Shown: positions 8,253 to 18,526 of the stretch, one piece after another
How the letters are laid out: each line of letters opens with the position of its first letter
How positions within the stretch are numbered: position 1 is the first letter of the stretch
Origin: Priapulus caudatus
Taxonomy: Eukaryota > Priapulida > Priapulimorpha > Priapulimorphida > Priapulidae
Length of the DNA: 23,456 nucleotides
NCBI RefSeq assembly: GCF_000485595.1
Contig: NW_014577068.1
Location: forward strand, 784,208-807,663
Direction of reading: 5' to 3'
The notes under the pieces: model-generated
Databases searched by the model: none
Told to the model about the DNA's origin: nothing
What the model saw: the letters and a program-made list of their open reading frames with translations, nothing else
Position numbers and translations under genes: made by a program

Positions 8253-8863
8253 GGCAGCGTCACGCGTAATAATGAAACATTTATTGAGACGTAAATTTTC
8301 AGTGTGATTCCTCTGCCCTGCCGATGCGGCCACGGAGGACGTATATAAATTGTATCAATTGTGTAGTAGTTATTTGGATATGTTGTGATACGAATGACCT
8401 ATGCTGCGTCATGGGTTTATTTCGCGCTGCCCCTGCACGTGTATTGTGCCGGTGCATTTGTTAATGGGAAATTTAAATTAGTTGGCAATGTAATGAATGG
8501 TATGATTAAATTTTAGTGCTTTCCATGCTATGCTGTTTTGTTACAAACATTTGTGTCTAGTTTTGTTTAAAATTTCTGTCACGCTGGTTGATGTTACGTA
8601 CGGTGTTGCGGGGGTGTTGCAGGCGACGGGGTAGTCCCCGCCCGTTGCACCAAGCCGTCCGGCTGCGGTGGGACAGTTGGCTGTGTAAGTAGAACGTGAC
8701 GTTTTGGTGCACGGAAATCTTGTTGGGAGAGTTCCCAGTATTGTCTTTGTCTTTTGAATTGTATTGGGTCATGCGTTTTTTTATATCGCAATGTAGCATA
8801 GTATTGGACAGACTGTTTTTGTTGTAGACCTTCGTGCGAGCCTTGCCGGGGCGGCCAAGACTC
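8253..8863 (+). other. Retrotransposon 3' untranslated region
   Basis: AT-richer sequence without a supported ORF, ending at the polypurine tract. Short open frames exist on the minus strand only and look random. Confidence 0.6.
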
Positions 8864-8882
8864 GGAAAAGGGAAGGGGATAA
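8864..8882 (+). promoter_or_regulatory. Polypurine tract (plus-strand primer)
   Basis: GGAAAAGGGAAGGGG (8864-8878) then ATAA directly precedes the 3' LTR. This is the place where an RNase H-resistant purine primer starts plus-strand DNA synthesis. Confidence 0.85.
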
Positions 8883-9035
8883 TGTAGCGGTCAAGGGTCT
8901 ACCGAGATCACGTGACCCGCGTCCTAAGGTGATTCAAGTATAACGGGTAGGGATGCACCTCCGTCACGTGACCTGCGTTGCCGAGATGTTAAGGTGACCC
9001 GAATCCCTGGATCTACCCCACGTGACCATTATGGG

Positions 9036-9042
9036 TATATAA
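9036..9042 (+). promoter_or_regulatory. TATA box of 3' LTR
   Basis: TATATAA, one base longer than in the 5' LTR, in the same context. Confidence 0.6.
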
Positions 9043-9326
9043 GCTGCTGCTCCTTGCAGTAAGGGTGTGCACTTGTTTCTCTCGCCAGCTGCTCCATGGT
9101 ACACAACACGAGGCTTATCAGCGAGTGGTAAGATGTACGTTCACGTTTCATTCCCCGACTCACCCTCTGCCTAGTACTTGCTGACGGCTTGACCGTCCCT
9201 GCATGCAGACACGTTGAGATCTCGGGCCGCATTATTTGATATTGTATATGCTGTGTTTACTGTTCCTGGGCATTCAGCCCAAGTTTGTGTAGTATTTATG
9301 GCCACCGGCCTGTTGGTCGGCGGGCC

Positions 9327-9332
9327 AATAAA
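9327..9332 (+). promoter_or_regulatory. AATAAA polyadenylation signal in 3' LTR
   Basis: Same context as 1195-1200. In the 3' copy this would direct cleavage of the element RNA. Confidence 0.65.
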
Positions 9333-9459
9333 AGCACCGGCGTTTCCGGTTTGAATACCAAACTTGGTGTCGTGGTCTCTGTCACTGCTCGTGTCCGCGT
9401 GTGGATCCATAATCGAACATGTGGCGCACATTGAGGCCGTGACTGGCTCAAACGTCACA

Positions 9460-9495
9460 TAAATAAATAAATAAATAAATAAATATATATATATA
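9460..9495. repeat. (TAAA)n and (TA)n microsatellite right of the element
   Basis: Six or so TAAA units followed by TATATATATA. The first TAAA is the right copy of the target duplication. Confidence 0.9.
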
Positions 9496-9755
9496 CTCAC
9501 ACGATGGCAGCGACGACAAAGGTACCCAATCTCTCCATCGCACGACTAATATCGTGCATCGATAGTCATTCTCGTCCCATAATCGGCCGTTGTGCGTTTC
9601 ATGGGATATAATTTGATCTAGGCCACAAAGCCCCAAGTGGTTTAACCTTTAGTTTAAATATTTATGCGAAAAATATGCTATTGATTTTCGTGTTTTCGGA
9701 GTTTCTCGACTGCATAATTTAGTGGCATCGATGCTTCTCGCGCTTCTGGTTCCTA
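9496..9755. other. Anonymous intergenic DNA
   Basis: Mixed composition with no ORF of note. A small perfect stem, GCACGA/TCGTGC, sits at about 9540-9557. Nothing else is recognisable. Confidence 0.55.
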
Positions 9756-9828
9756 GTATTATTGTGATTATTTATTTATTTATTATATTTATTATTACTT
9801 TATTTATTTATTATTTTATTATTATTTG
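9756..9828. repeat. AT-rich (TTTA/TTA)n low-complexity tract
   Basis: Repeated TTTATTTATT and TTATTATT units. Confidence 0.9.
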
Positions 9829-9944
9829 ACGAATAAACGACGTATTCCCCGCACGTCAAGCGTTTATAACGGCAAGAAGGCCTACCCGCGCCGACAGCAA
9901 AATAGATTGAAACATATAGACTCTCTATCGAACCACTTAGGCAC

Positions 9945-10430
9945 TGCGCACACACTTACACACGGCACACTCAACACACACAATACACACAACACACGCA
10001 ACGCACGCACGCACCACACAGACATACCATCACATCACCCCTCACACACACACAACACCATACACACACACCACCACGACACACAACACACACATACACA
10101 CACTACACATAACACACATACACCATCACACCACATATACACAATACACACATACACCACACACAACACACACCACACACACACGCCCCACACACATACA
10201 CAATACACATACACATACACAGTACACTATACACATACACATCACATACCATCAATTACACAACACAACACATACACATATCACATAAATACACATACAC
10301 ATACACAGTACACATACACATACACTACACATACACATAACCATACACTACACATACACATACACTACCCACCCCACAACCCCCGATTACATACAATTCA
10401 CACACATACATTACTATTACACAATTTATC
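9945..10430. repeat. CA-rich compound microsatellite (CACA, CATA, ACAC variants)
   Basis: Almost entirely A, C and T, with variant CACACA and CATACA units. A 252-codon open frame crosses it but is His/Thr-rich translation of the repeat, not a protein. Confidence 0.9.
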
Positions 10431-10521
10431 ACACATCAACCACTATTCCATTATATCAATATATTACGCCCCTATATATATCCACTATCTCACCTATAGA
10501 TATATATATATATTAATATAT

Positions 10522-10574
10522 ATTATCAAGGAGGCCATAATAGAGATTTCCTATTATGGCACTTCCTTGATAAT
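10522..10574. repeat. 53-bp near-perfect hairpin
   Basis: Left arm 10522-10543 (ATTATCAAGGAGGCCATAAT...) and right arm 10551-10574 are inverted copies differing by a small bulge (AGG versus AAGT) over a 7-base loop. It sits at the edge of a (TA)n tract. It may be a short foldback element or MITE relic. No target duplication is clear. Confidence 0.7.
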
Positions 10575-10980
10575 GACTCACTAGGAGCACTGTTCATCCC
10601 GACGACGCAAATACCGAGCAGATCATATTAAACCCTCAAACATGGCTATGGTAGCCAAATATATCCGTGCAAGCCACATGCCGGCGTGCACTTAGTGGTA
10701 ACTCTCATGATTGCCAATACAGTCAACGAATGGCGTTGTATGATGTACAGTGTACACAGTGTGATACGCAGAGAAGCTTGATCATCTCTTTAATTATTGT
10801 GCATTTTGACCTGTTCTCTTTTGTACAATGTCGTTTGTGCTTAAATGAAGCAAATGTATTAGGCGTGTTACGTCGAGCCGATGATTAAGAGGCACCAAAA
10901 ATGTGAGAACGGAAATGCGAACGGAGGAGAGCGCCAAGGGGAGAGAGAGAATGGGGTTGGCGCGTACAACATAGGACAAC
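10575..10980. other. Anonymous unique DNA
   Basis: Unique-looking sequence between the hairpin and the CACACG repeat. No recognisable gene. The purine-rich character starts near 10920. Confidence 0.5.
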
Positions 10981-10989
10981 CCGCTCGAA

Positions 10990-11160
10990 GAAACACCACC
11001 ACGCACACGCACACGGCCCACACGCACACTGCACCACGCACACGCGCACACGCACACGCACACGGCACACGCACACGCACACGCCGCACACGCACACGCA
11101 CACAGCAGCACGCACCGCACACGCACACGCCACCCCACGCACACAGCACACACACAACAC
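10990..11160. repeat. (CACACG)n / CA-CG compound repeat
   Basis: CACACGCACACG-type units with short interruptions. Alternating pyrimidine-purine sequence of this sort favours left-handed DNA. Confidence 0.9.
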
Positions 11161-11544
11161 ACCGACGAGAGAAGAGAGACCGAGCAGGGAGAGAAGCATC
11201 CAATCTCAGCGGCTATCGCGAGGCAAGACCAGGCAACAGGCAAGAGGAGAGAGACAGGAGAGACGAGAGAGATGCGAGGGACGAGACCAGTAGACCTGGA
11301 GGAGAGAGAGAATCTAGTGATAATGATGAATATCGTCAGAATGATAAGTATAATGAATGAAGTGAAATGAGATGACGAGAATGAGAGAAGAGCGAGAATA
11401 CAGACAGCAGAGACGAGAATTGCTGCGAATAGAGAGAGCAGAGAGAGACAACGAGAGAGATGGCAGCAGATGATGAGAGAGAGAGAGAGAAAGAGAAGCA
11501 GAGATAGAGAGAGCATCGCGAGAGAGAAAGAGAGAGAGCAAGAA

Positions 11545-11581
<37 letters not shown>

Positions 11582-11588
11582 GCGAGAA
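11161..11588. repeat. Long purine-rich (GA)n-derived tract
   Basis: About 430 bp in which the plus strand is mostly A and G, with (AG)n runs at about 11475-11495 and 11550-11578 and scattered pyrimidine interruptions. Ser/Leu-rich minus-strand frames across it are repeat translations. Confidence 0.85.
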
Positions 11589-12870
11589 AGTGCGTTTGAA
11601 ACACCACAATACTCCATTCATTTTCGCGATCCTCGGAATAATTTTCAAGATGACGCACAATTCTTCCATAAGCCTAATTTATATAGTGTCGAAATATTCA
11701 ATCACAAACTAAATATGATCTATCTTGTAAAAGCTAAATAATAAAGGCCAAATAATAAACATGGCAGACAAGCTTTCGATGTCATTCTTTCGCTAATAGC
11801 ACAGCCACGTAGCAAGCTGCGTTTTATGTTTTCCTACTTTCCCACATTAATGTGAATGTTTCTCTTCTGCGCGCTAAAACCCGTAAAGTTGTGATAGTAA
11901 GCGGCGCGTACGCAGCATTCCCTCAATCTGCACTCGTTCGTCGATGCGAACATCCAACCTTCTTCACTGGATTGCACCGCATGCAGCAGCATAGCACGAC
12001 TTCGTTTTGTCGGGTTTGTCTCGATCTTTAGATCGATCAGTTTGCGTGCATCTTCTCGCTACCTCTGGGGAAAAACAATCATCGCGAAGGCATCGTTAAA
12101 TGTGCATAGTGCACGTATATACGCGCGTAGACTGCTCGTTTCAAATTTTTAGGCGCATAGCCCATGAGGCCCAAGCACTCACGCATCGAGTACACCGGGA
12201 GGACACCACGGATATCATGCATCTGTGTTAGCCAACGTGACAGGTAGTGCAGGGGAACTTTGAAAACAGTTTTCTTTACCAGTTAGCTTAGAAGCTGACT
12301 CGTAGGCGTTACTTAACTCATCGATAACAGCTTGATTCTGAAGACTGATCATGAAAACTGGGAACGAGAAACGCGAGGTATTGCGGTTGAGCAATTTTGC
12401 CATTCGGTTGTCGTATTAATTCATTACGTGACTTCGCCCTGGCTTATTTTACACATTTGACAACATTTCACAAGTATGCGACAAGGTTCCGGGAGTGCTA
12501 CCGTAGGTGGTAACGCTAATTGGAACACAGATAGTTCCAGTGTCATTCTGGGATTCACCAACGCTTCATTTAACTGTGCATAACCACCGAAACATATGAC
12601 GGCAGACACACAAACTGTCGCACAACGCACCGGTTTACTCAAGTCATGTTATCGTACTCAATAACTCTGTAATGCTTGTCTTAAGCGCAGGGACCATGTA
12701 GCGAGTAGAGATTTAAAAAAATCCGCATAACTTTCTGCGTCGCTCTTCCCCACGCTACGCAGAATCATGATGGCATCGTCGGTAGGTAGAAATATCGAAA
12801 ATAGAAGGAAAGGATGACGAAAAGGTCAACGGGTTTCTCCGGCTCGGTCGATACTGCATCTGCGTTAAAA
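11589..12870. other. Anonymous unique DNA, no supported gene
   Basis: About 1.3 kb of moderate GC. Minus-strand open frames at 12215-12403 and 12424-12642 have ordinary amino-acid composition but match no family I know, and I see no convincing splice structure joining them. No RNA gene or inverted repeat is noticed. Confidence 0.5.
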
Positions 12871-12877
12871 CGCGCTA

Positions 12878-12928
12878 ACTCTCTCTCTCTCTCTCTCGCT
12901 CGCCCCCATTCTGCGCGGGGGGGGGGGG
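12878..12928. repeat. (CT)n run and G12 homopolymer
   Basis: A CT dinucleotide run at about 12879-12898, then CG-rich sequence and twelve G at 12917-12928. Confidence 0.9.
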
Positions 12929-12982
12929 TTCTAAATTGTATATAGAGCAAGGTTCGAAATTTATCGAAACGAATTAAAACGC

Positions 12983-13028
12983 GTGTGTGTGGGGGGGGTA
13001 TGTATGTGTGCGTGCGTGCGTGCGTGCG

Positions 13029-13092
<64 letters not shown>
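12983..13092. repeat. Compound GT / GTGC / (TA)n microsatellite
   Basis: GTGTGTGT, a G8 run, GTGC units, and then about 30 uninterrupted TA units from 13033. Confidence 0.95.
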
Positions 13093-13093
<1 letters not shown>

Positions 13094-13764
13094 CATGCTA
13101 GCTGTAGTGTGTACTTTGCTGGCTATATTTCGATTTTTAAAACGCGAATGCTTGCAGCTATCGGCGCTACATGCGGCGGTAGCAAATTTGTTCCAAATAT
13201 CCGTGCCATATTATGAGGTTGGAACACAACCCAACGTGTTAGTTGCGTTTGAAAAGCGTTTTATAAACATTTTTCCTTGGTTAGCAATCAACCGTGCATC
13301 AATCGATAAATTCTTTTTGAATAGACGCATTTCTGTCGGCTACAAACTGCGCCGGAACCTCTAAACGCAAGGCTTATTAACATGGCGATAGCTGTTTAAT
13401 CGAATAAATACAAGTAATCGTGCTCAGTACGATGCAGAAGGCAATAGAACTTGTCAGCTAAGTAAAGTACACGCACGTAATCTTCTCCTAACCAAAGGAA
13501 CAAACCACATCACTAGGATCAGTAGATTGCCCTGGCACTTACTGAATTCCTAAATGCCCGTCTCAGTAATAATAGAACATGGCATGGACGTGTGAGGAGA
13601 GTAGCGTAAACTCAAGTAACAGGAAATGAGGAAATGGAGAAAGGAAATCGACGTCGAATATAAATATGAGAAATAGAAGGCGATCCTGAGCGATACCATC
13701 ATAAATATATTTGCTTTATTGTGAGCCCACAAAAATGGTCTATATAATTATATATACAAGCTCT
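13093..13764. other. Anonymous unique DNA with a short open frame
   Basis: A forward frame open from the TA repeat to 13364 gives about 90 residues after the repeat (YNMLAVVCTLLAIFRF...). The composition is protein-like but I recognise no family, and the start is inside a microsatellite. The rest shows nothing notable. Confidence 0.35.
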
Positions 13765-13806
13765 TACGCACGCCCATTCACGCACGCGTACGAACATGCA
13801 CGCGCG

Positions 13807-14030
13807 CAGCCACCAACACGCGTACGCCTGCACGCCCTATGTACGTACGTTCGCAAGCAAGCACTCAGACAAACGCCAACTCACAAACGCACACACGCGC
13901 ACGAAGCCACCAAGACGCGTACGCCCACACGCCCTATGTACGGTACGTTCGCACCATAGAAATAATATAGATAGGCTATATTATAGATAGTTTATCTATA
14001 TTATTCCTATGATTCGCACGCAAGCACTCA
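13807..14030. repeat. Direct repeat of ~60 bp, second copy split by a foldback insertion
   Basis: Copy A (13807-13867) and copy B (13905-13954 plus 14013-14030) share AGCCACCAA, ACGCGTACGCC, ACGCCCTATGTACG, TACGTTCGCA and GCAAGCACTCA. Copy B is interrupted by 58 bp at 13955-14012. Copy A therefore shows what the uninterrupted site looks like. Confidence 0.8.
13955..14012. mobile_element. 58-bp foldback insertion with 7-bp flanking duplication
   Basis: Arms CATAGAAATAATATAGATA (13955-13973) and its inverted copy (13993-14011, 18 of 19 matching) surround an AT-rich core. TTCGCAC occurs immediately on both sides (13948-13954 and 14013-14019), while copy A of the local repeat has it only once (as TTCGCAA). 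This is the signature of transposition with target duplication. It is too short to encode anything. Confidence 0.65.
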
Positions 14031-14035
14031 TATAA

Positions 14036-14095
14036 TCCCCCTCCCCCCACACACACACCCATACCGCACACACGCGCGCGAACACACATAGATCG
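14036..14095. repeat. C-rich and CA/CG-rich low-complexity tract
   Basis: CCCCCTCCCCCC followed by CACACACAC and CGCGCGCG-type alternation. Confidence 0.8.
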
Positions 14096-14435
14096 GTACA
14101 CTAACACGCGGGCTGTAGTATGTCGTCGATACTGCCTCCTACTGCACGCCGAGCTTTTACTTTCGGTAGATCTTGTTAGGTGTAGCGTTGTTGCATCCTC
14201 CCTCACACGTACGTGCGCGCCGGTCGGCAGAATCGGATTAGTAACCAGACGCCTAGTAACAGCTCCTTCTAACAAAGTCCTTGCACACATGACGCTTAAT
14301 AGGGTTTACTATGTGCCATGGCTGCTAGATAAAGCAGTGTGATGAGTGATGAAGTTTTAAACGTGCAATGTAAATCTTAGGAGCCACAATACAGTTATAG
14401 GTAAAAGCAAACAGTCTTCGTTTGCCATTGAGTGT
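14096..14435. other. Anonymous unique DNA
   Basis: No supported gene. A minus-strand open frame (13976-14290) overlaps the simple repeats and looks spurious. Confidence 0.5.
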
Positions 14436-14469
14436 CCCCCCCCCTTCTCTCCTCGCCCCTTCCGCGCCC

Positions 14470-14471
14470 TA

Positions 14472-14509
<38 letters not shown>

Positions 14510-14638
14510 CCTTCTCTCTCTGTCTCAACTTCATCTCACTCACGCCAATTCTCACGTCATTGTGTTCTCTCATCTCCCCCGCTCTCTCTCTCTCTCTCTC
14601 TCTCTCGTGTGCTGTGCGTGCGTTGCTGTCGTGCGTAC

Positions 14639-14676
<38 letters not shown>

Positions 14677-14822
14677 TGTGAAACTGTGTGTGGTGTGTGT
14701 AGTGTGTGATTGGCTGTGGGTGTATTGTGTGTTCTGTCGTCTGCCGTCCGGTCTTCGTGCGTCTGGCTTCTGTTTTGTCTGTCATGTCTGACTGTCTGAC
14801 TGTCTGACTGACTGTCTGTTCG
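14470..14822. repeat. Pyrimidine (CT)n, (GT)n and (GACT/GTCT)n compound repeats
   Basis: (CT)n at about 14474-14504 and 14580-14606, (GT)n at 14642-14700, and CTGACTGTCTGACTG units at about 14786-14818. Confidence 0.9.
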
Positions 14823-14904
14823 TGTGTGCATATTTTACTTCATTCGATCGGTATTTTCCTGTTTTGATCGAGATTTAGGTTGCTTAGATCTCTCGAGTCC
14901 CCAC

Positions 14905-16000
<1,096 letters not shown>

Positions 16001-16296
16001 ACACATGCACGCGCGCGTCCTTGAAAACGACGCATTGAAACGGCGGCGGGTGAATGGAATCACAAAACATTGTACGCAACGTCAGTATGTGCAGTTACTA
16101 CATGTTCCTGATACATACTCGTGGCATACAACGTCTATAGAAATGCCTTCGCTGCATTATGTTGAGATGAATCACTGCTTAGCTTCTCGACGTAATATAT
16201 TGAGCGGTACGAGTAGGGTAGATTTCCTTACAAAGATAATCATGCTCGTCTTCAGAGATCTTTTAACGAAGCAGATAAAGGGATGCCGCGTGGCGC

Positions 16297-16315
16297 TGAC
16301 GTCAGAATGACGTCA
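16297..16315. promoter_or_regulatory. Twin TGACGTCA (CRE-type) palindromes
   Basis: TGACGTCA at 16297-16304 and again at 16308-16315, 11 bp apart, i.e. about one helical turn. This is the full CREB/ATF consensus. A TTTAAA at 16325-16330 and an ATG at 16352 follow. Promoter function is inferred from motif pairing and position. Confidence 0.45.
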
Positions 16316-16351
16316 AACGCCTCATTTAAATTCCCCTCGTTTTGTTGCGGA

Positions 16352-16576
16352 ATGGACGAGGAGAAGAAATCGCGAAAACTTGACGAAACGAAGTTGCATT
16401 CACCGTCGATGTCGTTGGCGGAAAACGATCATATATATGCGCGTAGCAGCGGCACGATAGCAAGATGCGTATCGGTTGTCTTCCCCATACAGACTATCAA
16501 GACGAGTGCCGAACCTGAGCCTAACAGCAGATATGGGGAAGAGTATAGACGCTCTATAACTGATTATAACCTGTGA
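16352..16576 (+). CDS. Possible small ORF or first exon downstream of twin CRE motifs, unknown product
   Basis: An ATG at 16352 (context CGGAATGG) opens 74 codons, starting MDEEKKSRKLDETK and ending at a TGA at 16574-16576. The first 15 residues are strongly charged, with no membrane or signal segment. I recognise no family. The frame is open upstream to at least 16283, so the ATG was chosen because it follows the CRE pair and the TTTAAA element. It could be a first coding exon whose splice donor I cannot place, or a chance frame. An inverted repeat, CTTCCCCATA/TATGGGGAAG, lies within it (16480-16489, 16532-16541). Confidence 0.25.
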   Translation: MDEEKKSRKLDETKLHSPSMSLAENDHIYARSSGTIARCVSVVFPIQTIKTSAEPEPNSRYGEEYRRSITDYNL

Positions 16577-17018
16577 TTTAGAAGCACTTGTGATTGATTC
16601 ATCGTGCAACCTTTGAGACGCTGCGAGAGGGGGATGACTAGCCCGAAGGATACATCCTATGCATCGCTCTTGTTGCAACGTGCGTGATATATGAGCAGTC
16701 ACGCAGGCGCTAATATTCAAACGTCAGCTACTTATAATATGCCATGTATGATGCCTTTAAGGCTGCAATTCGATGGCGCCCACGCTACTGTACTGAATCC
16801 TGCATCTCTTACTGGCGCCTCGTTATGCATTTATGGGAATTTCTAGGAACCATGGCCGTTATGCGAAAAAATAGCAATAAGATGATTCCGGAGTACTCAG
16901 ATGAGTCATGATTGCTCGTAGAGCGGGAGGCAGGTGCATAAAAAACAAAGAGCAGTGTAGAAAAAACGATCCGGCATAGATGAGTGAGGATTCGAGACTG
17001 CGCATTTTTTAGAGGACG
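16577..17018. other. Anonymous unique DNA
   Basis: No supported gene, repeat or RNA feature. Confidence 0.5.
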
Positions 17019-17024
17019 AGGGGG

Positions 17025-17238
17025 TCCGTGCGTGTGTACGTGTACCTGACCGTGTGCGTGGGTGCGCGCGTGTGTGTGTGTTTGGGTGCGCGTGTGCGTG
17101 TGCCTGTGCGTGTGCGTGTGTGAGTGAACATTTGTGTGTGCGTGCGCGCGTGCGTGTGTGCGTACGTGCGTGTGAGCGTGCGTGCGCGTGCGCGCGCGTG
17201 TGCAAGCCCGCGCATGTGTCTCTGTATGTGTGTATGTG

Positions 17239-17296
<58 letters not shown>

Positions 17297-17487
17297 GTGG
17301 TTGCCGTGCTGCGTGTGCGTTGTGTGGAGTGAAGCATTTGTGTGTGGCGTGCGCGCGTGCGTTGTGTGCGTACGTGGTGTGAGCCGTGCGTGCGCGGTGG
17401 CGCGGCGCGTGTGCAAGCTCCGCGGCAGGTGTGTCTCTGTATGTGTGTATGTTGTGTGTGCGGTGTGTGTGTGTGTGTGTGTGTGTG

Positions 17488-17532
<45 letters not shown>

Positions 17533-17560
17533 GTGTGTGGTGTGTGTGCGTGCGGTATTA
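17025..17560. repeat. G/T-rich compound repeat with an internal duplication
   Basis: GTGCGT and GTGT units throughout. A complex block at 17122-17235 (GAGTGAACATTTG through TCTCTGTATGTGTGTATG) recurs at 17327-17451 with many single-base insertions. Each copy is followed by a (GT)n run. Confidence 0.85.
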
Positions 17561-17655
17561 TGTGAGGAATATTTTTTAATTGTCGTATAGTAATTTTAAT
17601 TGAGTGTCTACGTCGGTAATACAATTGAGCAAATTCTCGTGCAAATTAACTGGCT

Positions 17656-17687
17656 CCGCATGTAGAAGGGATTTATTCTACATGCGG
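17656..17687. repeat. Perfect 12-bp hairpin
   Basis: CCGCATGTAGAA and TTCTACATGCGG flank an 8-base AT-rich loop. It is not followed by a T run in terminator fashion. It may be a foldback relic. Confidence 0.7.
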
Positions 17688-18526
17688 TAATTTATAATTC
17701 GTATGCTTTGATAGAATCTATGCCGAAAGAACACACACAGTTCGCTTTCGACAATAAATAACGCATGTCTAATAGAATAGAATATGTTGCGTGCGCTTAT
17801 ATCGGTTGATATACTAAAATTTCTTCCTCACATCCATATGCTGAGTAATATGTAAAAATCAATATATCACATCATAGTACAGCATAAAAAGGCATCAGTG
17901 TGTACTATCCTGTATGAATGATAACATAACACGACAATAACCATGCTCTATATTGGTTTGAAAATTATTATACAGAATATAGACCGCCCTACCAGGGCCG
18001 TATGCAGGGGGGGTTATTTGGTTTCTGTAACCCCCCTTGGTTGATAAAAAAAGAGAAAAAGTACTAGTTTTCAACCGCTCAGTAACCATGTTTTGGACCT
18101 TCAGTTGTTTCCTCGGGTCTGGATTACTGCGGTTAAGCATTGGGATCTATACAAATAAATGTATGTGTGATACTAGAGTGGGTAATAAGCAGGTGTCACC
18201 TAGTCGCAAATTTAATGGGTAAAGAGCTTAACTTTTTGTGTAACCAAAAAATGTAAATGTATAACCCTTTTTTAAGATGAAAGACTCATTGATGGTTAAC
18301 TACGTGAAACACTGCTAAGCTACTGTAACAGTTTTTTAGTTACACTATAATTTCCACAAGCGTCACAGTTATTTCCTAGCAATCTAGACTGGATGGATCA
18401 CCACGCAGCGGAGATCAATTAGTGCATAATTCCCAACACCAGAGCCGAGTTTGTTACACATCTGCAAGTTTTAATTTGATTGATGTTAATATTGTGATGC
18501 GTGATATACCCTGTCTTTTGTCCTGA
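17688..18526. other. AT-rich unique DNA with a possible DNA-transposon terminus
   Basis: No gene. At 17993 CAGGGCCGTATGCAGGGGGG resembles termini of hAT-type elements common in invertebrates (CAGxGGCGTAGCCAGGGGGG in general form). A stem GGGGGGTTA/TAACCCCCC follows at 18008-18036. No opposite end was found. Confidence 0.4.

Larger units (their letters stand above)
8883..9459 (+). repeat. 3' LTR (577 bp)
   Basis: Same ends as the 5' LTR. It has one full 56-bp E-box unit (8909-8964) plus a partial, a CACGTG at 9019-9024, TATATAA at 9036-9042 and AATAAA at 9327-9332. Compared with the 5' LTR it has small insertions near 9172-9177 and around 9434-9441. Confidence 0.96.
621..9463 (+). mobile_element. 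Degenerate full-length Ty3/Gypsy LTR retrotransposon with 4-bp TSD
   Basis: Two LTRs, both starting TGTAGCGG and ending CGTCACA, bound the element at 625-1319 and 8883-9459. They are flanked by TAAA at 621-624 and 9460-9463. Inside, in order, are a primer-binding site, gag with a CCHC knuckle, aspartic protease (DTGA), reverse transcriptase (YFDD), RNase H, integrase (HHCC finger then the DDE core), a GPY/F-like tail and a polypurine tract. RT before integrase is the Ty3/Gypsy order rather than Ty1/Copia. Stops, frameshifts, loss of catalytic residues and a nested element make it non-autonomous. By hand alignment the LTRs differ at about 34 of roughly 470 positions, so the insertion is not recent. 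I do not assign a clade. The TSD lies in simple sequence, so its exact length is slightly uncertain. Confidence 0.97.

Noticed and set aside
7751-8263. 170-codon minus-strand frame
   Set aside because: It overlaps the sense ORF in GC-rich DNA, with no motif and no membrane segment. It is kept only as a caution on the sense ORF.
7174-8882. Envelope gene
   Set aside because: No signal peptide, transmembrane segment, cleavage motif or long open frame is visible, so there is no basis for calling env.
9826-10584. 252-codon forward open frame, His/Thr-rich
   Set aside because: It is the translation of CA/CATA simple repeats. The flanks have no protein signal.
10794-11669. 291-codon minus-strand frame rich in Leu, Ser, Cys, Val
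   Set aside because: It spans the GA and CACACG repeats, and its composition is fully explained by them.
16809-17624. Long His/Thr-rich minus-strand frame and Cys/Val-rich forward frames
   Set aside because: These are translations of G/T-rich microsatellite DNA in several overlapping frames, not proteins.
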